A stretch of 64,000 nt of DNA from Guyanagaster necrorhizus. Its lineage: Eukaryota > Basidiomycota > Agaricomycetes > Agaricales > Physalacriaceae. Each line of letters starts with the position of its first letter. Within the stretch, counting starts at the first letter, position 1. Below are positions 47,562-58,362 of the stretch, piece by piece. The stretch covers positions 553,336 to 617,335 of the forward strand of contig NW_025064897.1 of the NCBI RefSeq assembly GCF_019112545.1, written 5' to 3'. The notes beneath the pieces are model-generated. The model searched no databases. It saw nothing but the letters and a program-made list of their open reading frames with translations, and was not told the DNA's origin. Made by a program: the position numbers and the translations under genes.

Positions 47562-49734
47562 GTGATTTCAGGGTTGTCAAGATCGCAGTGTGAGGGAGCG
47601 AGCGCCCAGAAACATAGGAGGATTCCGTCAGTCAAGGAAATCGTGCAGTGGCTAGACAGTGCGAGTATGCGGCAGAAATTTTGCGCGAAAACGTTCTTTG
47701 ACAAGGTATATTGTTCCTTCTATGTCGGATATATTCTAACAGCGCTGGACAGATGGAATACACGCCCCTAACCTACTGAAAAACACCGAACTAGAAAGAT
47801 GCGACTTTATATGTGACTGTAGAAACCAAAATTGTCATCATCTCCTGCGATGTTTGGACCTCCACCATTTGGACCTGGTTGCCCGCCACCGCCACTATGC
47901 CCCCCCCCCTTCCCTCGACCGCCTTTCCCGCCACCTTGCCCCCCACCACCTTTGTGCCCGCCACCTCCTATCTGTCGACCGCCACCTCCACCTCCACCTC
48001 CACCTCCACCAGTAGTGGTACCACCAAAGCCGCCTCCACCGCCGACTAAGCCGCCTCCACCTCCACCTCCACCTCCACCAGTAGTGGTACCGCCAAAGCC
48101 GCCACCACCGCCAACTAAGCCGCCTCCTACTAATCCGCCGCCAACTAAACCACCGCCGACTAAACCGCCTCCTACTAATCCGCCGCCGACTAAACCGCCT
48201 CCTACTAATCCGCCGCCAACTAATCCGCCTCCTACCAAGCCTCCACCGACTAAGCCTCCTCCCGTTTGTCCACCACCAACAAAGCCACCACCAACTAACC
48301 CTCCTCCCGTTTGTCCACCACCAACAATCCCACCACCAACTAACCCTCCTCCCGTTTGCCCACCACCGACTAACCCACCACCAACTATTCCTCCACCAAC
48401 TATCCCTCCTCCCGTTTGTCCACCACCAACAATCCCTCCTCCCGAATGCCCGCCACCGACTATCCCTCCACCAACTATCCCTCCTCCCGTTTGTCCACCA
48501 CCAACAATCCCTCCTCCCGTTTGTCCACCACCGACTAACCCTCCACCGACTAATCCGCCGCCAACTAATCCGCCTCCTACCAAGCCTCCACCGACTAAGC
48601 CTCCTCCCGTTTGTCCACCACCAACAAAGCCACCACCAACTAACCCTCCTCCCGTTTGTCCACCACCAACTATCCCACCACCAACTATCCCTCCTCCCGT
48701 TTGTCCACCACCGACCAACCCTCCTCCCGTCTGTCCGCCACCGACCAAGCCTCCTCCCGAGTGCCCGCCAACAACCAAGCCTCCTCCCGTTTGTCCGCCA
48801 CCGACCAAGCCTCCTCCCGAGTGCCTGCCACCAACTAACCCTCCTCCCGTTTGTCCGCCACCAACTAACCCTCCTCCCGTTTGTCCACCACCAACAGCAT
48901 GCCCACCTCCAACTAATCCTCCTCCTCTCGAATGTCTGCCTCTAGACAAGCCTATCCCCAGCAAGGAGTGTCCAGTTTCGGAAAAACCCTACCCAACATT
49001 ACCGGGCTCGCCTCTCCCTGGAACAGATACCAAGCCCACTGATGGAATGCCAACAACCAAACCGACCTCTGGTTCTATTAGTACTACCGTTCCCGATACA
49101 AAGACGAATGGAACGATAGCTGTCGGTCTCGGCGTTGGTACTACCGCTGCAGGAAGCAAAAATACTTCGGAAACTGCGACAGACACTAGTGGGGTACGTC
49201 TCTTTCCATCATCGTATAGGTTAAATGTATACATACGTTTCTTAGGACCTCGTCGATTCTCTCGGCGATAAACTCTCCACCAAATGCTTGTACAAAATCC
49301 GTTTCGCTGACGGCTCAGAGCTTGGTTTTAGTCATCTCGGGTTAGGCAGTGACATTGGCCACGTCCTACTCGCCACTCCCCGTAAGAGCAATAGTGGAGC
49401 CGTCTTCTCCATCGGAGGTACATGGAAATCAGGAAGTGTGGGATATCTAAAAGGGAAGTGTTCTGGATTGGATGGGAAGAGCATGAGCATGACGATGTCT
49501 CTGTCATCCACTGGCGTGCTTACGTGGTGGAATTACACCGATCCTAAGAACGAAACCGGGGCTTCATACGGGTTTACAGCTAGGCAAATGCCTAATCGGA
49601 GGATCGCATTGTACGGGTATGATGAGAAACACAAAGAATGCGGGCTGGTAGTGGTGGGAGACCATATCAGTAAGGATCCCAGTAATCTCGGTGTTGCACT
49701 AGATTGTTACTTTGTTAGGGTTACGGCTATCTAG
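47562..49734 (+). CDS. Pro/Cys/Thr-repeat protein with unrecognised C-terminal domain (gene C)
   Basis: The certain part starts at Met 47850 (MFGPPPFGPGCPPPP). A stop lies just upstream at 47820, but CTGTAG there is a plausible acceptor. It would join in phase to an upstream exon ending RQKFCAKTFFDK at about 47706, so the 5' end is uncertain. About 340 residues of PPPTNPPP/PPPVCPPP repeats follow, then a Ser/Thr-rich stretch (TVPDTKTNGTIAVGLGVGTT). Next is an intron (donor after TDTSG, acceptor before DLVDSLGDKLSTKCL at 49247). The last exon holds the domain shared with genes A and B: YKIRFADGSELGFSHLGLGS, TPRKSNSGAVFSI, ARQMPNRRIALYGYDEKH, and a C-terminus LDCYFVRVTAI. The repeat is hydroxyproline-protein-like, but no clear signal peptide is visible. 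Confidence 0.72.
47930..48900 (+). repeat. coding proline-rich minisatellite in gene C
   Basis: Tandem units of about 15 and 30 nt encoding PPPTN/K/I and PPPVC variants. Blocks of units are themselves repeated (compare 48190-48330 with 48560-48700), indicating internal duplication. Frame is kept throughout. Confidence 0.85.
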
Positions 49735-49793
49735 CTGCATATCTAAACTGATAATTGTTAGAAGATCCGAGACAGTGTATACCTCACTACTAT

Positions 49794-51416
49794 TTATTCA
49801 TTGTTTTCACCGTAACCAGTACTTGTGCCCCGTTGTACCTCCAACACATTCTCACCCTCAGACTGACGACGCTCCGCCACCGAAACTGGATCTTCACCAA
49901 ACTCGTCTATCACGGACAGCACACGGAATTCTATCGATGGTATCTGATTCGAAGATGTCCGTTGATTGCTGCTGGTCATCAATGTGGACTGTTTGTGCTC
50001 CCAAGCGCGGAGTCGGAGCAAGAATCTAGCAGTAAGTAAGCCCGAGAGTCTACGTGGCATCGACATGAAATCGTGAATCTTATTGGGTAGAAGAACTCAC
50101 GGAAGCGTCAAGGCGTTAAGTGGTCGCTGGAAAAATCCCGCCTGAAGACAACGGATGAATAAATAGAATTGATACTCAATATAGAACACGGTTACCGGGG
50201 CAACCTGTAAATCTTGGTAAACGTAAAGCACTGTGGAACGTGAACTCACGAAATTCAGCACAACAGCTGCCTTTGTGAATAATGTGACAACACTGTCCCC
50301 CTCTGCCTGAGTCTCGAATGCGTAGGATGGTTAACTAAGCCGGGGCTCACCAAAAGTAGAACATGCCTGCAAAGAGTCGCTCGTAAGAAAGAATCTAACC
50401 ACCATTTAGAGTGTAGGATTAAACCTTGCTCAAATATCACGTATATAAGCCTCCGGCGTTGAATGCTCCAAGGTCCACCAATCCTTAACGCTTGGATACT
50501 TCGGATTGTCATGAGTATTGCAGACGAGTACTCAAACACGACCAAAAATATCGAGAGGAGTAGACTCTGTAGTAAAGCATTTAGTACTGCTCTCTGCATC
50601 CGCCGGTAAGAACGAATACCACTAAAACGGACATAAGCGGTAACTAAAAAGAAATACATAAAGGACGTACAAAGGATCGCTTGTTGATTCAATGCATCTC
50701 ACACCCGGGACATGCATCTATCGTTCCTGTTTAGCATATACGCCGATGCGACGGTATTGAAAGCCAAACAATATCGAGTATGATGCACGCCAATCCGATG
50801 GCAGTGAGGTAAATCAGAACGATTGTACTCCGAGAGAAGATGGCATATGTACGCGCAGTAAACGTCACTAGATGAACTGAGAGTTCATCGTCACCATCGA
50901 ACACGTAAATTCACAGCATGTACCAATACGGCAGCACGCACAATAACGCTCAGTGCCGCGATGATTTTGTACCATGTATCACAACTGGAAGAAAATTGGT
51001 TTGATGACTTTCAAATGAAAAGAGCGTACTGAAAAGAGGGAATTCAGAAGAACAAATCAGCACAAGGAGAGCTGTAAATATTACCCTGGCACCTAGTTTT
51101 TCGGCTATAGCGAGAAGATAGAGGACGTTCGCTATCAGAGCATAGCGACAACAAATGTACAGAATAGTTGACAATCTGAACTTTGAGCCCCACATGTACT
51201 TGACTTCCATCGGAAAGGTCGGGATATAGTCATAGTAGAGCAGAGCTAAGAAAATCGGCGTCAAAGAATTACCAGTATGAGGACAAACGTTACCAATGCT
51301 GGAGTACTGAATCCGGAACTGGAGAAAACTGAATGAATGTCAAGCCTGAGAATAAAAGAAAAAAAATCCAAAGTGACTTACTGGGTAGCAGCATCTGCCG
51401 TATACGTGGGGGACAT
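49794..51416 (-). CDS. DUF6533-type multi-pass membrane protein (gene D)
   Basis: Multi-exon, starting MSPTYTADAAT, with the N-terminal signature of DUF6533 proteins: LLYYDYIPTFPMEVKYMWGS, then FRLSTILYICCRYALIANVL. Several hydrophobic helices follow (QSLLLSIFLVVFEYSSAILM is one, and others), giving about seven membrane passes. The cytosolic tail carries FRVLSVIDEFGEDPVSVAER. This is an orphan receptor-like family greatly expanded in agaricomycetes. Its tandem paralogue (gene E) starts 2.3 kb upstream with the same exon layout. Ligand and function are unknown. Stop at 49796-49794. Confidence 0.72.
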
Positions 51417-51994
51417 GAAGAGGCGAGAAGGAACGTAGAAAACGACTCCTTTTATGCCATTTTCTCTACCGAAGTGTAGCCGGTTCAGGGAACGCTGAAC
51501 GAGGAACCAAGCTGTGCTGAGTTACGATGCGCCAAGGTAGCTGTAATGTTATTTGAAGGCCCGTTACCATTCATACCGTGGAAGAAGATACGCCAATAAC
51601 AAGATCAAGCGAATGTAGCAGTACAAGACACGGAAGAATGCATACATCCGATGAGTAATTGTCTTGACAGTGTACCCCAAATCTGTACCCCCCGGAAAAT
51701 TTGGCGGGGTATTACAGCGAATATGAGGATGCCTGGATTGTCGCTGTTTGTCGGTGTGTTGCCATCATGCAGTGGATTTACGCTGATCCTAGGAACGCTC
51801 ATACAACTTTTTATAGGACCACCTAGACTAGGCTCGAATCAGTCTGGGGCAGTGCCTTTGAAACTCGATAACAGTCGATCCGGATGGTTCGAGTCTATAC
51901 CTAGACATTAGCATAGCGAGTGTCGTATCTATTGTAATATCCAATTACAATGAAAGATAAATTTTAGCATAGCGATTTTCCTACTAGCTGAGAA
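51417..51994. other. intergenic between tandem DUF6533 genes
   Basis: Promoter side of gene D and 3' flank of gene E. No other gene supported. Confidence 0.4.
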
Positions 51995-53699
51995 CTATCC
52001 ACTGCTCTCAGTATGAGCAGTAGTCATCTTCGACGTCTTATGATACCCAGGAACCATGCTCGAGGTAGATGGCATATTCTCCTGGGATACCTTCCTACTC
52101 TCCTCTAACATGTACTCATCCTGGCGTGCTGCCACTGACACCGGATCTTCACCAAACTCATCAACCAGTGACGGAGCACGGAATTCCATGGTCTGTGTAT
52201 GCCGCGAGTTATTTCCACCGATCAATGCGACGGACTGTTTGTGTTCCCACACGCGGAGGCGGAGGAGGAAGCGGGCGGTTAGTAGACCCGAAAGTCTAGG
52301 AGAGTTCTGTGATTTTAGTAGCCTTGAAGATCGTAGACGAACTTACGGAAGTGTCAATGCATTAAGTAGTCGCTGGAAAAATCCCGCCTAGAAAGCGAAG
52401 AATTAATTAATGTTAGCATGAGGAGAGTACCTGACCTACCGGTGCGACCTACATATGTACTCCGTGAGTATGATAAAGACGTTAATATGAAGACGCCACG
52501 TAAGGGCAAGCTCACCGAGTTCAAAATGACAGCCGCAGTCGTGAACAACGAGACGAAACTGTCGGTGAATTGCCGTCTCAGCCCTAGCCCAGTTCATGGC
52601 TAACAAATAGATATTCACCCAAAATAGAGGATGCCTTCAACGAACAACGCGTGTAAGAATCACATAGCCAGGTAGTAACGATGGAAATGACCTTGCTCGA
52701 AAACAAGATATGCGAAACCCCGTCGTTGAGCCTTCCAGGGACCCCCAACTTTAAACGCTTGAATGCTTCGGATCGTCATCAATATCGCAGATGAATACTC
52801 AAAAACGACCATCAGTATCGAGAGGAGTAAATTTGCTGCGGCGGAGACTTCAGTGGCTTTCATTGAGAGCAAGAAGATGTCATTACCACTAAATTCAGCA
52901 CGTTGTCAGCTAACAGAAGTTGAGACCGAGGGCAGAGGGGACGCACAGAGGATTGCTAGATGATCCGACGCACTTGAGTCCTGGAACATGCATCTAACAT
53001 TCCAAACAATGAGAATCACGGTATATGGTGCAAATAGTAGAACAGACTAACGATGTCGAGTATGACACATGTCAAGCCAATGGCGACAAGGTAAAACAGA
53101 ATAATTCTGCTCCTAGCAAAGATGGCATATGTGCGGCCAGTGAAAGCCACTAAAGCATATTTGAACCGGGTCGGTTCAGTCGCAAAGATTGCATTACGCA
53201 CCAATGATAGCGGCTCGCCCCAAAACGCTAAGTGCCCCGATGATTTTATACCATGTATCGCAACTAGTTTGACCTCCTGAATCAACACACTGTTGTTATC
53301 CTTGCGCAAAGTATAGAAACTCGCTAAAAAGTCCAAGGTGAGAACAACGAATAGAATATATGGCAAAAAGATACAATACCCTGGCGCCTAATTTCTTGGC
53401 TATAGCTAGGAGATAGAGGACGTTCGCAACAAGAGCGTAACGACAAAAGATATATAGAACAGTTGACAACCTGAACTTTGAGCCCCACACGTACTTGACC
53501 TCTGTGGGGAAAGTCAAAGCGTAGTCATAGTAGATGAGCGCTGCAGCACTGATCAATGTGAGGTAAGTAAAACATGGAAGCCATCGCACCAATGCTGGAG
53601 TACTGGATCCGGAACTGAAGGAAACTGGGCCAATGTTAATCCAATAGGAGAAATCGGAAGTCAGCGACGTACTGTGTAGCAGCAGCTTTTGTCGCCATG
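51995..53699 (-). CDS. DUF6533-type multi-pass membrane protein (gene E)
   Basis: Multi-exon, starting MATKAAAT, the direct paralogue of gene D. Matching pieces include YYDYALTFPTEVKYVWGSKF, LSTVLYIFCRYALVANVLYL, LLSILMVVFEYSSAILMTIR and the tail FRAPSLVDEFGEDPVSVAAR. The gene has the same order of exons and helices as gene D but is clearly diverged, so the duplication is not recent. The N-terminus is short and presumably outside; the Ser/Thr-rich tail (STSSMVPGYHKTSKMTTAHT) is presumably cytosolic. Stop at 51997-51995. Function unknown; possibly a receptor. Confidence 0.72.
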
Positions 53700-55198
53700 A
53701 TGAGGAGAAAGGAAGACGGGGAGCGACTTATATACAGTTGACTAGGATGGAACTGGTGTCATTTAAGCGTGAGTAAAGATGTATGCGCGGCTGTGGAAGA
53801 GATGATCAAAGCACAAGGCTCAAGAACTTGTTGCAATGATGAACTCCCCTCCCCCTTCTTGGATAAGGTTCTACAAGCCGGAGTTAGATCTGGCGATATG
53901 TAGCGATGAATGAGCTAATGAAAGTAGTAGGAAAGAAGCAAAGTATACCGTAGGCAAGGTGAGAGTATTGCTTTAGGGTGTGGGCGTAGAATCGTGGAAA
54001 TTGAAGAACTTGTCATCGCGAAGCATGGCTGAAAATAAACGGTCCAGGGGAAACCACGGCGCTTTGGCGGAGGTAAGATCATCAAAATAAATATAGAACT
54101 CATACACTTTGAATCCATCGGATCAATCGTACGTAGTTCTCCGTCCTCATCGGGCAAAACCAAAAACATTCTCATTCTGGCGGTGAAACATCAGACGTAG
54201 ATAGTATCGACGGGCATGGATTTTACGGAGAAAGATGCATGTCAATTGATCGTGCGCGTAAATCAGCATGGATACAAAGAATTATTTGAAGTTGATCAAT
54301 CTCAGTCATCGCGTAGGTATTTATATCACACGTTCGATGTAGCACCCACGGGATACCATCTCGTGAATGATCCTGGAACATGGCTATACCCAGCATCTGA
54401 TAAGGGGCTGTCCATGCAACGAAACAGTTGGAACGAACACACTGAGCTTTCCTTCATTCCCTTCTTTCGTGAAGGCGGAGTCTGCTGTCGCAAACGTATT
54501 GCATCGTGCTCGCAAGCAAGTCATGGTGCGTTTGCTCCTGTCGGTATCCGAACCGGTCACAGCTTACCCAGGTTAATCAAGGGACAGGAGAAATTCATAG
54601 CTGTTTCTCACCTTTCCCATCATCAAACTGTTGGAATCTGCGAGAGAATTCGAGCAATCCGGCATTCCGGCATGATGAGTAAAGGAAATAATCCGAGAGA
54701 AATTGAAGGAGTTAGATAGAAACTACTAGGAAAGGAGTAGTCTAGTGTAAATATGAGAAGTCAATGGGAAACTCCTCAGGAGTTTGTAACCCAAAGACTA
54801 AAGGTCTTACAAGCATGTACTCTGGATACAGTCCAAATCTCAACACAAACAAGGTCAGAGATTCATCCATTACGCCCATCATCGCAATGAGCGGGAGTAG
54901 GTGACATCAAATCGACGGCGCTTCCCTGTTTAGAAAGATATCTCGATAGTTCTCACGCCCACTGACAGCACAAACACTACCTTACGAAAACCGCCGCTAT
55001 CTTAAGGGGTCATGACCTGACCTGCGTGCTGAACGAGAATTTTGCATTCCAACCCCCTTGGGACTTGGACATTGGTGAAGCCAATTTATCTATGGCAGTC
55101 TTGCCCTCCAAGCGGATTCTCCGAAAAGTCTTACTACATACTGTACATCGGTGTTATTTTAAATAAGCATGTAATTCCTGGTTGCTAACGTCAAGATC
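53700..55198. other. unassigned 1.5 kb
   Basis: Only weak ORFs: 86 aa at 54175-53915 (-) and 167 aa at 54216-54719 (+). The latter switches frame as protein-like sequence, for example a VKAESAVANVLHRARKQVMV stretch in another frame. It may be a decayed gene. No mobile-element feature was recognised. Confidence 0.35.
54216..54719 (+). pseudogene. possible remnant of an unrecognised gene
   Basis: The first part (MDFTEKDACQLIVRVNQHGY, then HTFDVAPTGYHLVNDPGTWL) reads like real protein. Downstream the protein-like reading moves to a second frame near 54450 and back near 54580, without convincing splice sites. Low confidence; could also be a chance ORF. Confidence 0.25.
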
Positions 55199-56205
55199 TC
55201 ATAGGGAGACCAAGTAAGCAGCATAATATACAGCAATACCCTCCACGAGTCCCATTTTTCGTGGCTGCCATCCAACAAGTGCTCGAGCAAGGTACGGTCT
55301 TAGCAGAGCTGTCGTTCCCACAGCACTCTCGAAAGCTAAGGGAAAATGTCAAGAGAGTTTCAAAGAGAGTGATAAAGCTTACGGTTTGCTGGTTCCCTGT
55401 ACGCAAAACCGTCCTCCACGCCTGCAACTTTTGCAACGACTGCCAAAATCTCATCAACCGACTCAGTGAAATCATTCGCAGCATCAAATGCCTTTCCCCC
55501 GCAGATTGCAGCTTTCTCTGCTACTCTTACATACAAATCCGCCAAATCGTCTGCGTGAACCAGTGCGAACCTCCCTCCCGGCCTGCCCGCAAAGGTCAAC
55601 TTCCTTCCCTCTTTCTTTGCTTTCTCCGCTTCTCCAAACAAGGTCGCAAAAATAGACCCGGAACGCCCATAAAGCATCGAGGGACGGATAACGATGCCGT
55701 TCAAGGTTGGCTCTTTCATGACCCGCTGTTCATGGGCAGGACGCCATTTAACTAACTCGACAGGATTGGTCAGTGGGCTGGTGTCGGTGACAATATCGGT
55801 GCGGTTGTCGCCATGAACCCAAGTCCCAGAAGTGTATATGTACGTGAGCTTTGGCGCGCTGGGGTCGCGGGAAGACTTGACGGTGTCTATGACAGCTTGC
55901 AGAATCTCGGCTGAGAGGAAGGCTATTTTGGCGCTCCCACCGATAGCTTCAATGATCACGTCGAGCGTAGGGACAATGTTGAGCCATTTGGGTGAGACCG
56001 GCTCAGCGACGATGGGTATGATTTCTTCAGCGGAGAGCTGCTTGGCTTTTTGGGCAGAGCGGGTTTGACCGTAGACAATGTGGCCTGCGCGTGCAAGTGC
56101 TTGGGCAGCAGGGAAGCCGATGAATCCAGAAGCGCTGGAGTCTCTGTCAGATGTGAAACACAGCAATGGTAGGGGGTAGACTTACCCTAGGACGAGTACC
56201 TTCAT
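55199..56205 (-). CDS. atypical extended SDR / NAD-dependent epimerase-like protein
   Basis: Three exons: a short first exon encoding MKVLVLG, a long one, and a last one ending at 55199. The join VLG-ASGFIGFPAAQALARAG gives the NAD(P)-binding GxxGxxG-type loop. Later motifs are IYTSGTWVHGDNRTD, RPSMLYGRSGSIFATLFGEA, FALVHADDLADLYVRVAEKA and a C-terminal LLRPYLARALVGWQPRKMGL, then VEGIAVYYAAYLVSL. The pattern fits fungal epimerase/isoflavone-reductase-like oxidoreductases of about 300 aa. The usual YxxxK is not obvious (VIRPSMLYGRSG lies at the later conserved position), as in atypical SDRs. Substrate unknown. Confidence 0.78.
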
Positions 56206-56279
56206 TGTATGGGAAGATGGACAAAAAGAGTTGACTTGGCCATAGTTTTATACAGGAACTCAAAGATAGAGTGGGTACC

Positions 56280-58204
56280 ATGAGTGGAGTGGGTCATCTC
56301 TGTCAGCAGCTGTCATCCGAGGCTTACGAAGAAGAGCGGCAGCTGCGCACGACCAATGTGTTGACAAGAGATCCAGCGGAAATAGAATTGTATTCCCTAC
56401 ATCGTGCGAGAGCAGGAGCAGATGACCTAAATGGTCATCGTTTTGTTCCCAGTCTGGCCATCACCTCTTGCTCACTTACTGCGATCACGCTTTCCCGCGA
56501 ACGGGCAATGGACAACTCTGTTTTCCAGCTTCCTCTTCCACTGTTGCTATTAGTTCATCTGCATATCCTCGAGTATCCACACGTCAATGACCCAGAGTAC
56601 GATATCAACGTCTTCAATTCCCGAACGCGTGGTCTGCGAGATCGTGCAAGATCCACGCAGGATATCTTCTATTTTCTGGTCGGAAAGATTGAGAGAACAA
56701 AAGCACGCGTCCAGAAGGTACCTGCCAATTATAAGATTCCTCTAGTGTCTCACCGAAATTTGGTAGATCTTGCCCTCGTATCCTTGTCTCAAGCCAGCAG
56801 ACACCACGACGTTTCGAAACTCACTAGCAAAGTACATTGAGAACTTGAGACATCAAGCTATTGCCTCATCTGCTGACGCAGAATCTCCAACCGCGAATGT
56901 GGCTTGGTGGTGGAGAGACGTCGTTGTTAGGAAGTCACTCCTGGAACAGTGCGAGGGTGAAAAGTAGCTATTCAGGCGTTATTACGCGTCTTTCGTTCTG
57001 ATTTGGATCAAATCTCATTAGGTTTATGCGTATGGTTGTCTGCCTTTCAACTCACGCGTTGTTCATCGCGGTATCGGCTACTAATGCCACTTTGGTATGT
57101 TCTCTATCTGGCCTCGTTAACTGGTCTTTACACGTTCGTTTAGAGTAATATATCCCAACTATCTGGGAACTATGCTTCTCGACTTGAATCTATGAAATAT
57201 GCGAAGAACGGCTGGGTTCGCACTGCGTCCCTCATCCTACAGCGCAGTCGAGATCTTAGCACGTTACGGGTAGAGTCTTGGCTCCTTCGTTTCCACAAGT
57301 CGCTAACCATACACACAAGACTAATCTAGTGAAGCAGATGATCGCCCCGTCCAAGTACGGTTCTCTTTCCACATCAAAACTCATAGCCCTCCTCGACTCC
57401 AAGGGACGAGATCTCAAGCATAATTGGACAAATCGAGCACTGGAGTTTATTCTTGAACTGTCTGGCCTGAAGATGTCTCCCACCTTATCGTTATCCTCCC
57501 CGGATACCATCATTAGTACCACCATCCTTCGTCAACGAGCATCTAATAGTCTCCCACAGGTCCTGCCTGTAGCCGCAGCTCATCATTTATCCAATTTGCG
57601 AAAACTGAAGAAGCCGGTACTAGCCATCAAAGCACCCGAGTCTATCACTATCAATGTTAAAACAGAGACGCTAGCTCCCTATCTCAGCGCGACTTTATCA
57701 GATTACCACGATGCCCAAGTACGAATGCATCAGAACTTGCAAAATGCACTGACAATCATCAACCGTGGTCATGATCGTTATAACTCTCGAATAAAGAAAA
57801 TGAAGAACCGTGGAGCCCTCTCTCTCAATTTGAGGCAGCCTCCTGATTGGCGACTGTATGTGGACTTTGAAGCGCGTAATCATTTCCCTCCTTCAGCCCC
57901 ATAAATGTAATGAACCGAAAATACAGACACCTCCCGATCCGTCTTTATTCTCACTCTCTACACCCGATAACCTTGAATCCTTAGAAGAGCGTATAAACCG
58001 TATCAGGCACAAGCTCCCTGTAACCCCCGCGATTGGCGCCTGCAGCCGATACTCAACGAAAAAACCGACAATATCCGGCTGCAAAGCGTCTTGAATCCTG
58101 CGTAAGTCGTTGCCTTCTCTGCCTGCTAATCCCAGCTGAAAGCTCTTCAGGATACTACGTTGCATGAAGACGACAGTTTTTCAACCACCGATTCCGAAAT
58201 CTGA
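56280..58204 (+). CDS. candidate HAUS6-type augmin subunit (N-terminal domain)
   Basis: Multi-exon, starting MSGVGHLCQQLSSEAYEEER or at a Met slightly downstream. A segment of about residues 80-150 (LPLPLLLLVHLHILEYPHVN, then YDINVFNSRTRGLRDRARST, QDIFYFLVGKIERTKARV) and AWWWRDVVVRKSLLEQCEGE follow the layout of the HAUS6 N-terminal domain. That domain belongs to augmin, which recruits gamma-tubulin to spindle microtubules. Long helical segments (ISQLSGNYASRLESMKYAKN) and a basic/Ser-rich tail (HEDDSFSTTDSEI, stop at 58202-58204) come after. Recognition is by pattern only. The exon joins between 57000 and 58150 are tentative. Confidence 0.5.
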
Positions 58205-58362
58205 ATGTGTGTGGAGGGGATCGAGATTACTTTCAGGCTTTCCGTCTTTGGTAAACTCGTCCATGGCATTGAAAGATCTCGAATCTGATGATGGAGAGTG
58301 GTAATATATGCTGATATTGACATGGTAGTGTAGTACATGCCAAGTCGGTAATATTAATAAAT
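58205..58362. other. convergent 3' intergenic
   Basis: Short region between the ends of two convergent genes; nothing recognised. Confidence 0.4.

Noticed and set aside
47930..48900. Regularly spaced repeats that could suggest a CRISPR array
   Set aside because: Units are short, contiguous, in frame and lack unique spacers; the host is eukaryotic.
47807..48964. Long minus-strand ORF of Gly-rich GGGLVGGG repeats
   Set aside because: Shadow of the proline-rich repeat of gene C. The plus frame links through a conserved intron to the domain shared with genes A and B.
51875..51905. GGTTCGAGTC box as a tRNA gene
   Set aside because: Flanking bases do not pair to form a T arm and no upstream A box was found.
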